Numbered from the stretch's first letter, positions 24,654 to 34,466 are shown. The stretch is 64,000 nucleotides of DNA from UBA2233 sp002347965 [NCBI: Nitrospirae bacterium UBA2233] (GCA_002347965.1 DDYN01000005.1:1-64000); one strand, 5' to 3'. Translations and numbers: made by a program. Notes: generated from the sequence alone by a model not told the origin.

Positions 24654-26405
24654 ATGCGTTTTGTGAGCAAACATTGGATGGGGCTTCTTGTTACGGGTGC
24701 AATGGCGGGGTGTCAAGCCCACCTGCCGAACGGCATGGTTCTGTCCGACCAGCCTATCGTCGCCATCGAACAGCACGCGGAAATCATGCCTGTCAGGCCG
24801 GAAGACCAAAAGGACGACCTTTTGGCCCGCTGCCTTCTTATTCAGCATTTGCTTGCCGAGGAAAAGCTTACCGAAGCCCGTGCTTGGACTATCGAAGCAC
24901 TTCGCCTCTATCCCAAAGAACCCGACCTCTACGTCATGCTTGCCGAAATCGAGGGGCGCTTTGGAAGAAGGCGACAGGCACTATCCCTCCTGCAAAAGGC
25001 CTACAAACAGAACCCGGGTAGGCTGGATGTCGCCAAAAAATTGGCAGGCACCTACATGGCCCACGGCGACTTCGACAGCGCGTTCAGCTTACTAAAGGAC
25101 ATCGCGCTCAAGGATCCGGAGGATAAAAAAGTACTTTTGGCCCTAGGGAGCCTCTGCCTAGAAAGAAGTCAGCCTGCAACAGGCATACGCTATCTCGAGG
25201 GTTACCTCGATAAACACCCCGCCAACACTCCCATGCTTGTCCTACTGGGCAGGCTCTACATCGGGGCACACGACCTTGCAAAAGCCATTGAAGCACTCGA
25301 GAAGGCCTACGCAATCGAACCAGAGAACCGTGGGGTGCTTCTCGATTTAGGGTTGCTCTACGAAGAGACCGGCCAACCGGCCCGGGCTCTGGCATGCTTC
25401 TACAAGCTTCTCCCCGGCCATGAGGACGACTTTGCCGTTCAAGATAAGGTCGGACAGCTTCTTATTACGACGGGACGATACAAAGAAGCGCTCGAGCATT
25501 ACAAGAGGATGCAGACGCGCTTTAAGGGGGCATCCGAACTCCGCGTTCGCATTGGGCTTGCGTACTACGAATTGCAAGCCTACGAAAAGGCAACCCAGGA
25601 GCTGAGGGGTTACCTTGAAGACGAGCCCAAGGACGACGAGGCTAGATACCTGCTTGCAAACACGCTCGCTCAAGCGGGCAAAGCAACCGAGGCGATCGAA
25701 GAACTCCAGAAGATCCCCGAAGACTCGGCCGTCTACATCGAAGTCCTAACGCTCAAGGCGTACCTCTATTCCCAGAAAGGCCTGTTCCAGCAGGCAATCA
25801 GTGCGCTCGAGGGAACGCTCAAAATCCAAAAGGACAACCCAAACCTTTGGGCTCTTCTGGGCGAAATCCATGCCAACCTCAAGCAATATGACAAGGCTGT
25901 CGCAGCGCTTCAACATGCCTACGACCTAGACCCCAAAAATAAGAGCTATCTGCTCTCGCTCGCGTTCTACTACGATAAACACGGCCAACCTGGAAAAGCC
26001 GAGGCCCTCGTTCGAGGGTACCTGCAAACAAACCCGAACGATCCGGATGCGTTCAACTTTTTAGGCTACTCGTTTACAGAACGCGGTATCCGGTTAGACG
26101 AGGCGCTTTCGTTGTTGACACGAGCGCTCGCCCTCAAGCCGGATGCGGCCTACATCGTGGACAGTCTTGGCTGGGCGTATTTTAAGCTGGGCAGGATCGA
26201 GGAAGCCATCGCCCAGCTCGAGCGTGCCTTAAGGCTTGAGCCAAACGACCCGGTTATTTTAGAACACATGGGCGATGCTTATCTCGTCCGCAACAACCCC
26301 GACAAGGCGCTTCAATGTTACAAGAAGGCGCTCGAAAACAAGCCGGAATCCCCGGAAGCTATCGAGGAAAAAATTCGGAGCATCCTCGATCAGTCCTCAC
26401 CTTAA
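24654..26405 (+). CDS. TPR-repeat lipoprotein
   Basis: 583 residues. The N-terminus MRFVSKHWMGLLVTGAMAGC fits a lipoprotein signal with acylated Cys20. From about residue 55 onward the protein is a near-continuous array of some 15 tetratricopeptide repeats (for example AIEALEKAYAIEPENRGVLLDLGLLYEETGQPARAL). TPR lipoproteins of this kind act as scaffolds at the outer membrane. The 3' end overlaps the next reading frame. Its likely partner is the LolB-like lipoprotein downstream, but that is inference. Confidence 0.88.
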   Translation: MRFVSKHWMGLLVTGAMAGCQAHLPNGMVLSDQPIVAIEQHAEIMPVRPEDQKDDLLARCLLIQHLLAEEKLTEARAWTIEALRLYPKEPDLYVMLAEIEGRFGRRRQALSLLQKAYKQNPGRLDVAKKLAGTYMAHGDFDSAFSLLKDIALKDPEDKKVLLALGSLCLERSQPATGIRYLEGYLDKHPANTPMLVLLGRLYIGAHDLAKAIEALEKAYAIEPENRGVLLDLGLLYEETGQPARALACFYKLLPGHEDDFAVQDKVGQLLITTGRYKEALEHYKRMQTRFKGASELRVRIGLAYYELQAYEKATQELRGYLEDEPKDDEARYLLANTLAQAGKATEAIEELQKIPEDSAVYIEVLTLKAYLYSQKGLFQQAISALEGTLKIQKDNPNLWALLGEIHANLKQYDKAVAALQHAYDLDPKNKSYLLSLAFYYDKHGQPGKAEALVRGYLQTNPNDPDAFNFLGYSFTERGIRLDEALSLLTRALALKPDAAYIVDSLGWAYFKLGRIEEAIAQLERALRLEPNDPVILEHMGDAYLVRNNPDKALQCYKKALENKPESPEAIEEKIRSILDQSSP

Positions 26406-27196
26406 GATGCTGGCTCATCTTCGGACTGGTCCTTGCGCTCTGCGGAGGGGGATGCGCGCTCCATAAGCCGGCGAAGCAAGACTTGGACAGGATGCTTCAG
26501 AAGTTCTTCGCCAGACAGCAACAAGAGTTCCCTTGGCAGGCAAGGGGGTCGTTCGAAATCGAACTGGCGAAAGGGTTCGCCAAGAAAAAAGAGCGCTTCC
26601 ACGTCGAGCTCTTTTTTCAGCCTCCCGGTATGTTTCGGATGGATTTTCTAGACCCGTTTGGGCTTACGGTTGCGAGTCTTCTTATCGGAAATACAAACGT
26701 TCTCTTTTTCGACCCATCCAAAGACAGGGCCTATGTTGGGCCGGCATCGGATGTTTCGCTTCAGGGCACAACCCTTGAAGGCTTCACATGGCTCACTTTT
26801 GCAAGGCTGCTTATCGGACGGGTGGGATTGGCTCCGCAAGACCCGCCAGAATTTTCTACAACGCGCTCAGGCGTACGCATGGTTTGGAAAGCGGGAAGGG
26901 CGGAATGGTTCGTTGGAAACTGCGGACAAGAACCGTGCGAAGAGGGGGAAATCCGGAGCACCAAGGGGGACGTGCTCGTCTTGGCACGCTACAAAGAGCA
27001 CTTCAACGTAGGTTCGTTCTCCATCGCTAGAAGCGCAAGACTCTACATGGCAAACCGGCACGTTCGCATGCATCTTTGGATCAGCTCATTCAGGATTCCT
27101 CCTGGCTTCGATTCTAGCCTGTTCCAGCTTCCCATTCGCAACTCCACGACAGTTTTGAGGCTCAAGGATTTCCCGCTGGCCGAGCTCCTCCCGTAG
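26315..27196 (+). CDS. LolB/DUF4292-like lipoprotein (start uncertain)
   Basis: The mature part resembles LolB/DUF4292 lipoproteins: a QARGSFEIEL-type first strand, RFHVELFFQPPGMFRMDFLDPFGLTVASLLI and LLFFDP-like elements, which form an open beta-barrel holding lipid. A hydrophobic stretch (CWLIFGLVLALCGGGC) is the likely lipoprotein signal. The only in-frame start is the ATG at 26315, 91 bases inside the TPR gene, which would put 32 odd residues before the signal. An ATG at 26407 is in another frame. A non-AUG start or a one-base error are alternatives. Confidence 0.7.
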   Translation: MLQEGARKQAGIPGSYRGKNSEHPRSVLTLRCWLIFGLVLALCGGGCALHKPAKQDLDRMLQKFFARQQQEFPWQARGSFEIELAKGFAKKKERFHVELFFQPPGMFRMDFLDPFGLTVASLLIGNTNVLFFDPSKDRAYVGPASDVSLQGTTLEGFTWLTFARLLIGRVGLAPQDPPEFSTTRSGVRMVWKAGRAEWFVGNCGQEPCEEGEIRSTKGDVLVLARYKEHFNVGSFSIARSARLYMANRHVRMHLWISSFRIPPGFDSSLFQLPIRNSTTVLRLKDFPLAELLP

Positions 27197-27208
27197 GCCA
27201 CCAAGGAC

Positions 27209-28336
27209 TTACTCCAGCCTACGCCTCAGGAATGTCGGAATATCGAGGTCTTCAGGCTCTTCGCTGTCATCTTTCTCTAGGTTGAAGATTCGGGAAGACT
27301 GACGTACCTCCGAAGCGGGCTCCGGTTCGCGCTTGATTCGGACAGGCTCAGAGACGAAAGGATAAACTTTCTCGTCCTTTTCCCCGAAGCCCGTAGCGAT
27401 CACGGTGATCCGGACCAGCTCTCCCATGCTTTCGTCGATCACGGCACCAAAGATGATGTTGGCATCTTCGTGGGCCTCTTCTTGGATGAGCGTTGCCGCT
27501 TCGTTGATTTCGTACATCGTAAGCGACGCGCCGCCTGTGATGTTGATTAGAATTCCGCGTGCCCCACCAATTCTGCCGTCCTCGAGTAAGTTGCTCGATA
27601 CGGCCATACGTGCAGCATCAATAGCCCGGTTATCTCCTTCGGCTATGCCCACGCCCATGATAGCCAGGCCCGTTTCGGACATGACCGTTCGGACATCCGC
27701 GAAGTCTAGGTTAATCAGCCCAGGCTGTACGATCAAATCCGAGATCCCCTTGACAGCTTCCTTAAGGACGTCATCGGCCCTCTTAAACGCGTCCAGAAGA
27801 CGCGTTTCCTTCATCGCGATCGTCAAAAGCTTTTGGTTCGGGATCGTTATGAGCGTGTCCACGCACTCTTTGAGCTCCCTGATCCCCTGCTCTGCAAGGC
27901 GCATTCTGCGTTTACCTTCGAACAAGAAGGGTTTCGTCACAACCCCGACGGTTAGAATGCCAAGGTTCTTTGCGATGGCCGCAACAATCGGCGCTCCTCC
28001 AGTTCCAGTTCCCCCACCCATTCCAGCCGTAACAAACACCATGTCGGCACCCATGAGGGCACGCTCAAGCTCTCCTTTGGACTCGAGCGCAGCCTGACGA
28101 CCAACTTCCGGGTTGGCCCCGGCCCCAAGCCCTTTCGTGACGGACGTCCCCAGCTGGATCTTAGTATCCGCCTTGCTCTGGAGGAGCACTTGATAGTCTG
28201 TGTTGGAGACGATAAACTCAACCCCCTCAACGCCAGAATCAAGCATGTTGTTCACGGCGTTTCCGCCGCCCCCGCCGACTCCGATCACTTTGATGCGGGC
28301 TTTGACGTCAAACGTCCCTAGTCCGTTCTTCCCCAT
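27209..28336 (-). CDS. ftsZ: Cell division GTPase FtsZ
   Basis: 375 residues. The tubulin-like fold shows [15 protein letters not shown], the GTP loop [15 protein letters not shown] (near 105) and the T7 loop region [11 protein letters not shown]. The C-terminal tail ends [11 protein letters not shown], the conserved peptide that binds FtsA. It forms the Z-ring. The start lies 19 bases inside ftsA. Last gene of the mraZ-led half of the cluster. It converges on the LolB-like gene with 12 bases between stops. Confidence 0.97.
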   Translation of the reverse strand: MGKNGLGTFDVKARIKVIGVGGGGGNAVNNMLDSGVEGVEFIVSNTDYQVLLQSKADTKIQLGTSVTKGLGAGANPEVGRQAALESKGELERALMGADMVFVTAGMGGGTGTGGAPIVAAIAKNLGILTVGVVTKPFLFEGKRRMRLAEQGIRELKECVDTLITIPNQKLLTIAMKETRLLDAFKRADDVLKEAVKGISDLIVQPGLINLDFADVRTVMSETGLAIMGVGIAEGDNRAIDAARMAVSSNLLEDGRIGGARGILINITGGASLTMYEINEAATLIQEEAHEDANIIFGAVIDESMGELVRITVIATGFGEKDEKVYPFVSEPVRIKREPEPASEVRQSSRIFNLEKDDSEEPEDLDIPTFLRRRLE

Positions 28337-29568
28337 AGCTTCCTCACCTCTTTTAGGAGTTGTTTTACCCTGGCTATCCAGCCTAGCGGCGCTTTGGCTT
28401 CGGGAGTTTGGTCCTCGTTCAGCCTGGCATAGGCCAAAAGGCCGACTCCGGTGGCAAACCCGGGTTTCGCCACGAGCTCAAACGGGCCCTTTAGGCGGTA
28501 GGCCGGGATCCCGACCCGCGAAGGCAGGCCAAACACTTCGGAAGCGGCCTCTTTAAGCCCTCTCAGAACGCTCGACCCGCCACAAAGGACGAGCTCTGAG
28601 TATTGGCCTTGATCGAGGCCCCCTTTGCCCATCTCCCTCTGAACAAGCTCCAGAATCTCATGGACCCTAGCCTCAACGACGAGACATAACTTTTCGATTC
28701 TGACTGGCCGCCTATCTTTGTCGTAAGCCAGAACGAGCTCTACTTCTTCTTCCTGGTTCTCGGCTTCCTTCAGGAACCGTTCACTGGTACACCCGTACTC
28801 CCTTTTAAGTCGCTCGGCTTCTTGCAGGCCGATTTTGAACGCCGCTGCGATGTCGCGCGTAATGTGCTCCCCCCCCAAGCCAACGACCCCCACGTAGCGA
28901 GGGACACCATCGGCGTAAACCATCACATCCGACGTCCCCCCGCCGATGTCCACCAAGACGACTCCAATATCCTTCTCTTCTTGCGTCAGCACTACCTCTG
29001 CGCTCGCTAAGGGTTGGAGCACCAAGCCAAGGGGTTCAACCCCAACGTTCTCCAGAAGCCTCCGAATGTTTCGAAGCGGTCCCATTTGGGCCGTAACAAC
29101 GGTTGCATCGAGCTCAAGCTGCATGCCAATCATCCCTATTGGGTTCAAGATCCCCCCATGACCGTCAATCCGGAACTCCCCAGGGAGAACGTGAAGCACT
29201 TCCCTGCCCTCGTCCAATAGAATCTCCTGAGCAACGCCGACGACCTGCGAGATGTCCTCTCTAACCACAGCCCTGCCTCCCAGCGAAAGCGCCGTCTTGT
29301 ACGGCTTAACGCGGATGTGGCTTCCTCCGACGCTTGCCCATGCCCCTTCCACCCGAACTCCTGCCATTTCTTCGGCCCGGGAGATCGATTGCCTTAAGGC
29401 GTGGCTCGCCTTCTCGATGTCTACAACCATCCCCTTCTTAAGCCCTTGAGAAGGGACGTGGCCAACGCCGCATAACTCTAAGGTTCCACCCCTTTCTTGA
29501 GCGATAAGCGTAACGACCTTGGTCGTTCCTATATCGATCCCGACGGTACTGCTCGGCTTGCGGTGCAT
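28318..29568 (-). CDS. ftsA: Cell division protein FtsA
   Basis: 416 residues of the actin fold: [16 protein letters not shown] (phosphate 1), [15 protein letters not shown] (phosphate 2), and [13 protein letters not shown] (adenosine). The 1C domain that replaces actin subdomain 1B is present. The C-terminus [16 protein letters not shown] is the amphipathic membrane-binding helix. It tethers FtsZ to the inner membrane. It directly follows ddl (8 bases), so ftsQ is absent from its usual place. Confidence 0.96.
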   Translation of the reverse strand: MHRKPSSTVGIDIGTTKVVTLIAQERGGTLELCGVGHVPSQGLKKGMVVDIEKASHALRQSISRAEEMAGVRVEGAWASVGGSHIRVKPYKTALSLGGRAVVREDISQVVGVAQEILLDEGREVLHVLPGEFRIDGHGGILNPIGMIGMQLELDATVVTAQMGPLRNIRRLLENVGVEPLGLVLQPLASAEVVLTQEEKDIGVVLVDIGGGTSDVMVYADGVPRYVGVVGLGGEHITRDIAAAFKIGLQEAERLKREYGCTSERFLKEAENQEEEVELVLAYDKDRRPVRIEKLCLVVEARVHEILELVQREMGKGGLDQGQYSELVLCGGSSVLRGLKEAASEVFGLPSRVGIPAYRLKGPFELVAKPGFATGVGLLAYARLNEDQTPEAKAPLGWIARVKQLLKEVRKLWGRTD

Positions 29569-29576
29569 CGCTCCCT

Positions 29577-30536
29577 TTAGGAGTAAGAAAATCGCCCGGC
29601 ATTCGAGCGTTTTAAGGCGTTTTGAACCAACAACCGAACAAGCTGTACGAAGGAAATACCAGCATACCGAGCAATTTCCGGGACGAGACTCGTCGCCGTC
29701 ATCCCAGGCAAGGCGTTTGCTTCGAGAATAAACGGGCCATTCTTCGGGTGAACGCGAAGATCGACGCGGCTCAAAGGCTCAAGGCAAAGCGCCTTGTGAG
29801 TTTCGAGCGCGACACGCTCGACTTCTTGGAGCATCGAAGGCTCTATCTTTGGAGGAATGACGTGCCTTGATGCGCCGGGAGTGTACTTTGCGCGGTAATC
29901 GTAAAACCCTCCTTCGGGCAGAATCTCGATGCTTCCTAAGACCTTTCCCTCGAGAACGGCCACCTGAACCTCTGCCCCCTCGATATACTCCTCGATGAGA
30001 ACGCCCCCACCGAAGGCTGTGGCCATATCGAACCCACCTTGAAGCTCTGGCTCGGCCCTTACAACCGTTATCCCCAAGCTAGACCCTTCCTCGTTCGGTT
30101 TGACGACCAGAGGAAACCCGAGCTCGGCCGCCCGAAGGCTTCCCCTCAAACCTTCACCTTGGCCTGTCGCGAGGTAGACTGCCCGAGGAACCGGAAGGCC
30201 GTTGGCCAAAAGAACTTTCTTCGTAAGCCACTTGTTCATGGACAATGCGCAAGCAAGCGGCCCCGGGCCTGTGTAGGGAACGTTAAGGACCTCCAAAAAC
30301 CCCTGCATGCAACCATCCTCCCCGAACCTGCCGTGCAGCGCGTTGAAGGCGACAAAGGGTCTTAGACGGATGAGGCGCTCTAACGGGTCGGCTGCCGGGT
30401 CGAATGCCACCAGATCTTTGACCCCGAGCGATCGGCAGGCCTCGATCACCGCTTGGCCAGTACTTATAGAGACCTCCCTTTCTTTGGATTGCCCCCCCAT
30501 TAAGACAACCACCCTGATACCGTCTAACCCTTCCAT
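29577..30536 (-). CDS. ddl: D-alanine-D-alanine ligase
   Basis: 319 residues, ATP-grasp enzyme making D-Ala-D-Ala for the peptidoglycan stem. Seen: VLMGGQSKEREVSISTGQAV at the N-terminus, VKPNEEGSSLGI, the RVDLRV strand and the metal site ILEANALPGMT. It overlaps murB by 13 bases and precedes ftsA. Confidence 0.95.
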   Translation of the reverse strand: MEGLDGIRVVVLMGGQSKEREVSISTGQAVIEACRSLGVKDLVAFDPAADPLERLIRLRPFVAFNALHGRFGEDGCMQGFLEVLNVPYTGPGPLACALSMNKWLTKKVLLANGLPVPRAVYLATGQGEGLRGSLRAAELGFPLVVKPNEEGSSLGITVVRAEPELQGGFDMATAFGGGVLIEEYIEGAEVQVAVLEGKVLGSIEILPEGGFYDYRAKYTPGASRHVIPPKIEPSMLQEVERVALETHKALCLEPLSRVDLRVHPKNGPFILEANALPGMTATSLVPEIARYAGISFVQLVRLLVQNALKRSNAGRFSYS

Positions 30537-31420
30537 ACCTCCACCTCAAGAGAAAGCTCAACCCCGTGGTCTTTTAACACCCGGGTCCTGGCCAGGTTGA
30601 TCAAACGAAAGAAGTCCGAGGCGCTGGCATTGCCTACATTGACGAAAAAATTTGCGTGAGCCTTTGATACCATCGCCCCCCCTATGCAAGCCCCCTTGAG
30701 GCCGGATAAATCAAGGAGCCGACCTGCGGGGGGAATGGGTAGGGGCGGATTTTTGAACACGCAGCCGCACGAAAACACCCCAGAAGGCTGGGTCGCTTTT
30801 CGCCTCGAAAGGAACGCGTCCATCGTCGTGCGTATGTCTCTCGGGTCACGCCTGGTTAAAAGAAGCAGGGCCTTGATCAAAAATGGTGATTCATCGCTAG
30901 AACCTCCCACGGAAAGCGACCGGTAGCCGAAAGAAAACTCCGGTTTCCTTAACTCTCGAAACGCCCCCTTTTTGGGGTCAAAAACGGCGAGCGACTCGAC
31001 CAAGGGGCCAATTTCCTGGCCATGGGCCCCAGCATTCATCCTAAGCGCCCCGCCAAGGCTTCCTGGAATTGTAATGCCGAACTCAAGCCCCCCTCCTCCT
31101 ATATCGAGCGCCATCCTCGCGACTGCTCTCAAGGACACGCCGGAAAACGCCTCCAAGAAAACTGCATCTCCTTCGCCGCCCACAACCGGCCAAACCTTGG
31201 TCAACGCTCCGGCGAGACGAACTACCCCAAATGGAAGCTTTCCGTCGTCCACAAGAAGGTTGCTGCCACGTCCAAGGACTCGGTAGGGCCCATTAAGCAA
31301 GGCAAGCTCACCAAAGCCGTCTTCATGAAACACCTCGGCAAAATAATCCGGCGTCCCGCCCACTCTTAGGCTCGTACATTCGCCAAGCGGCTTCGGGGGC
31401 AACAAGCGAAGGCCGTCCAC
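30524..31420 (-). CDS. murB: UDP-N-acetylenolpyruvoylglucosamine reductase MurB
   Basis: 298 residues, a short type II-like FAD enzyme that reduces the enolpyruvyl group to lactyl. The FAD-binding LGRGSNLLV and GIPGS-type ITIPGSLGGALRMNAGAHG are visible, as are FGYRSL and MVSKAHANFFVNVG. The loop that usually carries the proton-donating Ser (GS-FKNP) reads SCGCVFKNP, with Cys at that place. Six bases separate it from murC. Confidence 0.94.
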   Translation of the reverse strand: MDGLRLLPPKPLGECTSLRVGGTPDYFAEVFHEDGFGELALLNGPYRVLGRGSNLLVDDGKLPFGVVRLAGALTKVWPVVGGEGDAVFLEAFSGVSLRAVARMALDIGGGGLEFGITIPGSLGGALRMNAGAHGQEIGPLVESLAVFDPKKGAFRELRKPEFSFGYRSLSVGGSSDESPFLIKALLLLTRRDPRDIRTTMDAFLSRRKATQPSGVFSCGCVFKNPPLPIPPAGRLLDLSGLKGACIGGAMVSKAHANFFVNVGNASASDFFRLINLARTRVLKDHGVELSLEVEVWKG

Positions 31421-31426
31421 AACGTT

Positions 31427-32827
31427 TCACCCCATGAACGATGCGCAAGAAAGGGCATCGGTAAAACCAGCCGCAAGCCTGTGAATATCTCCCGCGCCCA
31501 AGAAGATGATCGCCTGAGGCTCGGTAATGCCTTCGAGCAGAAGGCCGATGGCTTCATCAAACGTGGGGGCGAACCGGCAGGGTGTCTTTCCTACGGCCGA
31601 GATACGCTCAAAAAGCCTGTGGCCGTCGCCCTCGGAGTCGTACGGCTCGCCCGCTCCGTAGGTCGGCAAAATAATAAGCTCGTCGGTCTCAGGGGCAAAA
31701 CAACCGACAAATTGTTCCTGGAGGCGACAAACCCTGCTAAAGCGGTGAGGCTGAAAAACGACACGCCTCCGAACCTCCGGGAATTCGGCCCTGAACGCCT
31801 GGAGCGTCGCCAAGATTTCCGTTGGATGGTGGGCATAGTCCTCGATGACAGTAAGCCCAGGCTTGCTGAGCCTGACCTCAAACCTCCGTTCGATTCCCTC
31901 AAACGAGGCGAGAGCGCGGGCAATCGTAGGGTAAGAAATGCTTAGCTCAAGCCCTACCGCCACGGCAGCAAGGGCATTTTTTAGGTTGTGTACACCTGGA
32001 ACCTTAAGGACAAGCTCGCCCAAACTTTCACCAAACGCCTCAAGTTGGGCGAAGCACCCAGAAGGCCGTGGTTCAACCCCCCACGCACGAACTTGAGATG
32101 CCTCTGAAAGCCCGTACCCTACCTTTCTTCTGTCGAGCCGCTCGGCAACGGCCAGGACGTTCGGGTCGTCGGCGCAGTAGACGCAGAGCCCGTAAAACGG
32201 GACTTTCTCCAAAAACACTCGAAAGGCCTCTTGGAGGACCTGAAAGCTGTCCCTGTAGCTGTTCAAATGCTCGTTGTCAAGGTTCGTCACGACTGCAATG
32301 CTAGGAGCCAACCATAAGAAGGAACTGTCGGATTCGTCGGCCTCTACCACGATGAAAGACCCCTTTCCCAGCGACGCGTTCCTGCGGGTTTGCTTCAAGC
32401 GCCCCCCGAGAACGACGGTTGGGTCCATTCCCGCCTCTAGTAAAACGTGGGCGATCATCGAAGTCGTCGTCGTCTTGCCATGGGCCCCGGATACCGCGAT
32501 GCCGTACTTCAACCGCATCAGTTCGGCAAGCATGACAGCTCTTGGGATCACGGGAATCCCGAGTCTTTTTGCCTCAAGAATCTCTGGGTTGTCTTGAGCA
32601 ATAGCCGAAGAAACCACGACAACGTCGGGGGCAATCGCAGACAACCTCGAGGCATCGTGCCCCAAGAAGACGGGCATTCCAAGGCTTCTTAGGTGCGAAA
32701 GCGTGTCAGAATCGGCGATGTCCGAACCCACAACCCGGTAGCTAAGGTTCCACAGAAGCTCGGCAATCCCGCTCATCCCGATTCCGCCGATCCCCAGAAA
32801 ATACAGCGTAAGGTTTTGCCGGTACAT
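31427..32827 (-). CDS. murC: UDP-N-acetylmuramate-L-alanine ligase MurC
   Basis: 466 residues. It adds L-Ala to UDP-MurNAc. The N-terminal dinucleotide-like loop FLGIGGIGMSGIA, the ATP loop VSGAHGKTTTT, EADESDSSFL and the C-terminal YAHHPTE are present. The ATG at 32827 follows AAAGGAG at 9 bases, so the start is well supported although it lies 86 bases inside murG. Confidence 0.95.
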   Translation of the reverse strand: MYRQNLTLYFLGIGGIGMSGIAELLWNLSYRVVGSDIADSDTLSHLRSLGMPVFLGHDASRLSAIAPDVVVVSSAIAQDNPEILEAKRLGIPVIPRAVMLAELMRLKYGIAVSGAHGKTTTTSMIAHVLLEAGMDPTVVLGGRLKQTRRNASLGKGSFIVVEADESDSSFLWLAPSIAVVTNLDNEHLNSYRDSFQVLQEAFRVFLEKVPFYGLCVYCADDPNVLAVAERLDRRKVGYGLSEASQVRAWGVEPRPSGCFAQLEAFGESLGELVLKVPGVHNLKNALAAVAVGLELSISYPTIARALASFEGIERRFEVRLSKPGLTVIEDYAHHPTEILATLQAFRAEFPEVRRRVVFQPHRFSRVCRLQEQFVGCFAPETDELIILPTYGAGEPYDSEGDGHRLFERISAVGKTPCRFAPTFDEAIGLLLEGITEPQAIIFLGAGDIHRLAAGFTDALSCASFMG

Positions 32828-33950
32828 TCAGATGAACTCCTTTCATGTAAGCCTCGATTGTCTCGATCATTCGGTCTGCGGCCTTGGGATGGGCCAAACT
32901 TTTCCATGCCAAGCCCATGTGCTCCCAACATGCCGGGTCTTGCGCAAGCGCAACAACCGCTTCAACGAGGCTGTCGGCATTCAGGTGCTTTTCTTCCAAA
33001 ACCCTTGCCGCTCCTGCACGCTCAGCCGTCTGGGCGTTGAGGAGCTGGTGGTTGTGCGTGGCAAAAGGGAACGGGACGAGGATGGTCGGCTTTTCGACAA
33101 AGGCAAGCTCGGCCAAGGTCGAGGCCCCGGAACGTGAAACGATAATGTCCGCCCAACGGTACGTCAACGCCATGTCCTCGATGAACGGTAAGACCAAGAG
33201 GCGACCCTTGAAGCGCTCGAGGTATGACTCCACCCCACCCGTCGGCCATTTGCCCCATTGAAGGATTACTTCCGCATCAAGCCTGAAAAAAAGCTGCTCC
33301 AGGCTTTCGAGGACAATCCGGTTCATGCTGTAGGCGCCCTGCGACCCGCCGATCACCAGGATACGCACGGGCCTAGAGTTTAGGCCGGACTTCTTGAAAT
33401 CCTCCTTGAAACTCTTAGCGTCCTCGATCCCGTCCCGTACGGGAATCCCCACGAGCAGCGCGCGTGTCCCCCAGCTTGCAAGCATACCCGAATGGGCAAC
33501 GAACATTTTTTTGGCCCAACGGCGCAGGAGGCGGTTCACCATCCCTGGAATTGCGTTTGCCTCGTGAAGGAATAACGGAATACGCAAGACCCAAGCGGCG
33601 ACCCCGACGGGGAACGACACAAACCCGCCGAAACAAACGGCCGCGCAAGGCCGCCCCTTCAAGAACTCTCGAATCATGGCCAGAATGGACGGAACGCCCT
33701 TGACAAAAAGCCCGGCTATGCCCCGAACCCCGCGCCCTGCAACCCCTTGCATGCTCACGGCAACGAACCGCAATCTAGGGTCTTGGCCCTCTACATAGCG
33801 CGCGTCTTTTTTGGTGCCAAAAAAGACGACAGACCCTGCGGGGTGCCTTAAAAGCCAGGCCCTGGCCACGCTAAGGCCTGGGAACAGGTGCCCTCCCGTC
33901 CCCCCCGCGGCAATCGCAAGGGTTGCCGTATCTATACCTCTTGAACCCAT
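32742..33950 (-). CDS. murG: UDP-GlcNAc:lipid I transferase MurG
   Basis: 402 residues, longer than most because the C-terminus runs on about 29 residues into murC. It adds GlcNAc to lipid I to make lipid II on the cytoplasmic face. Motifs: IAAGGTGGHLFPGLSVA, LHEANAIPGMVNR, VIGGSQGAYSMN and the acceptor-nucleotide region SRSGASTLAELAFVEKPTILVPFP. The ATG lies 19 bases inside mraZ. ftsW, usual neighbour of murG, is not here. Confidence 0.94.
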   Translation of the reverse strand: MGSRGIDTATLAIAAGGTGGHLFPGLSVARAWLLRHPAGSVVFFGTKKDARYVEGQDPRLRFVAVSMQGVAGRGVRGIAGLFVKGVPSILAMIREFLKGRPCAAVCFGGFVSFPVGVAAWVLRIPLFLHEANAIPGMVNRLLRRWAKKMFVAHSGMLASWGTRALLVGIPVRDGIEDAKSFKEDFKKSGLNSRPVRILVIGGSQGAYSMNRIVLESLEQLFFRLDAEVILQWGKWPTGGVESYLERFKGRLLVLPFIEDMALTYRWADIIVSRSGASTLAELAFVEKPTILVPFPFATHNHQLLNAQTAERAGAARVLEEKHLNADSLVEAVVALAQDPACWEHMGLAWKSLAHPKAADRMIETIEAYMKGVHLNVPAKPYAVFSGDRRNRDERDCRASVEP

Positions 33951-34420
33951 TCTTGGCTTTTCTTCTTATCCGCAGGTCCCTTGAAAAGGGCCCCTTCGTA
34001 GATCGGCCCTTTCTCTAGAAGGTTATGGAGCTGCTCTTGGGCCATGAGACGCTCGCCCTCCCACCTCGCCGGGCTCCAGATCTCAAAAGAACGGAATAGC
34101 CCTATAATCGCGGCACTTTCGGAAAGCTCGGCATAGGCACGGAATTCTTGAGGCAGGAGGACCCTTCCTTGGCCGTCTAAATCGAGCTGAACCGCCTGGC
34201 CGATAAGCGCCCGCTTTAGCAAGCGGACCTCCCTCGAGGAGCCGTCGGTTTCTGTCATCCTTGAAGCCATCCGGAGAAACACCTCAAGGGGATAGCCCGT
34301 CAGGGAAGTCTCCGGCCCGGGCAAAAGCACAACCCCTTCTTTAAGGCTAGCACGGAACCTCGGGGGAAAGGGAAGCCTTCCCTTTTCGTCGATCTTGTAA
34401 GTCCACTGGCCGATGAACAT
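33932..34420 (-). CDS. mraZ: Transcriptional regulator MraZ
   Basis: 162 residues with two SpoVT/AbrB-like MraZ domains. The first begins MFIGQWTYKIDEKGRLPFP with the DXXXR-type DEKGR, and the second has LDLDGQGRVLLPQEF (DGQGR). MraZ binds repeats upstream of its own operon. Here it heads a sub-operon with murG-murC-murB-ddl-ftsA-ftsZ instead of standing before rsmH. Three TGGG boxes lie in front of it. Confidence 0.95.
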   Translation of the reverse strand: MFIGQWTYKIDEKGRLPFPPRFRASLKEGVVLLPGPETSLTGYPLEVFLRMASRMTETDGSSREVRLLKRALIGQAVQLDLDGQGRVLLPQEFRAYAELSESAAIIGLFRSFEIWSPARWEGERLMAQEQLHNLLEKGPIYEGALFKGPADKKKSQEWVQEV

Positions 34421-34433
34421 CGAGACTTACCTT

Positions 34434-34457
34434 CCCACGGTTCCCCACTTCCTCCCA
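34434..34457 (-). promoter_or_regulatory. MraZ boxes: three TGGG repeats at 10-bp period
   Basis: On the minus strand TGGG occurs at 34457-34454, 34447-34444 and 34437-34434, each start 10 bases apart, the spacing known for MraZ operators. They lie between the -10 element and the mraZ ATG, and the last overlaps the mraZ ribosome site (GGGAAGG), so MraZ could block both elongation and translation start. Confidence 0.8.
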
Positions 34458-34466
34458 CTGACAGTG

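Noticed and set aside
27192-27223. CGTAGGC...GCCTACG inverted repeat between the lipoprotein gene and ftsZ stops
   Set aside because: Only 7 pairs with an 18-base loop, mostly coding, and no T-run, so not a supportable terminator.
27405-28097. 230-codon plus-strand ORF inside ftsZ
   Set aside because: Complementary shadow of ftsZ. The sequence is Ser/Pro/Arg/Ala-rich and without any recognisable pattern, as expected for an antisense frame of a mid-GC gene.
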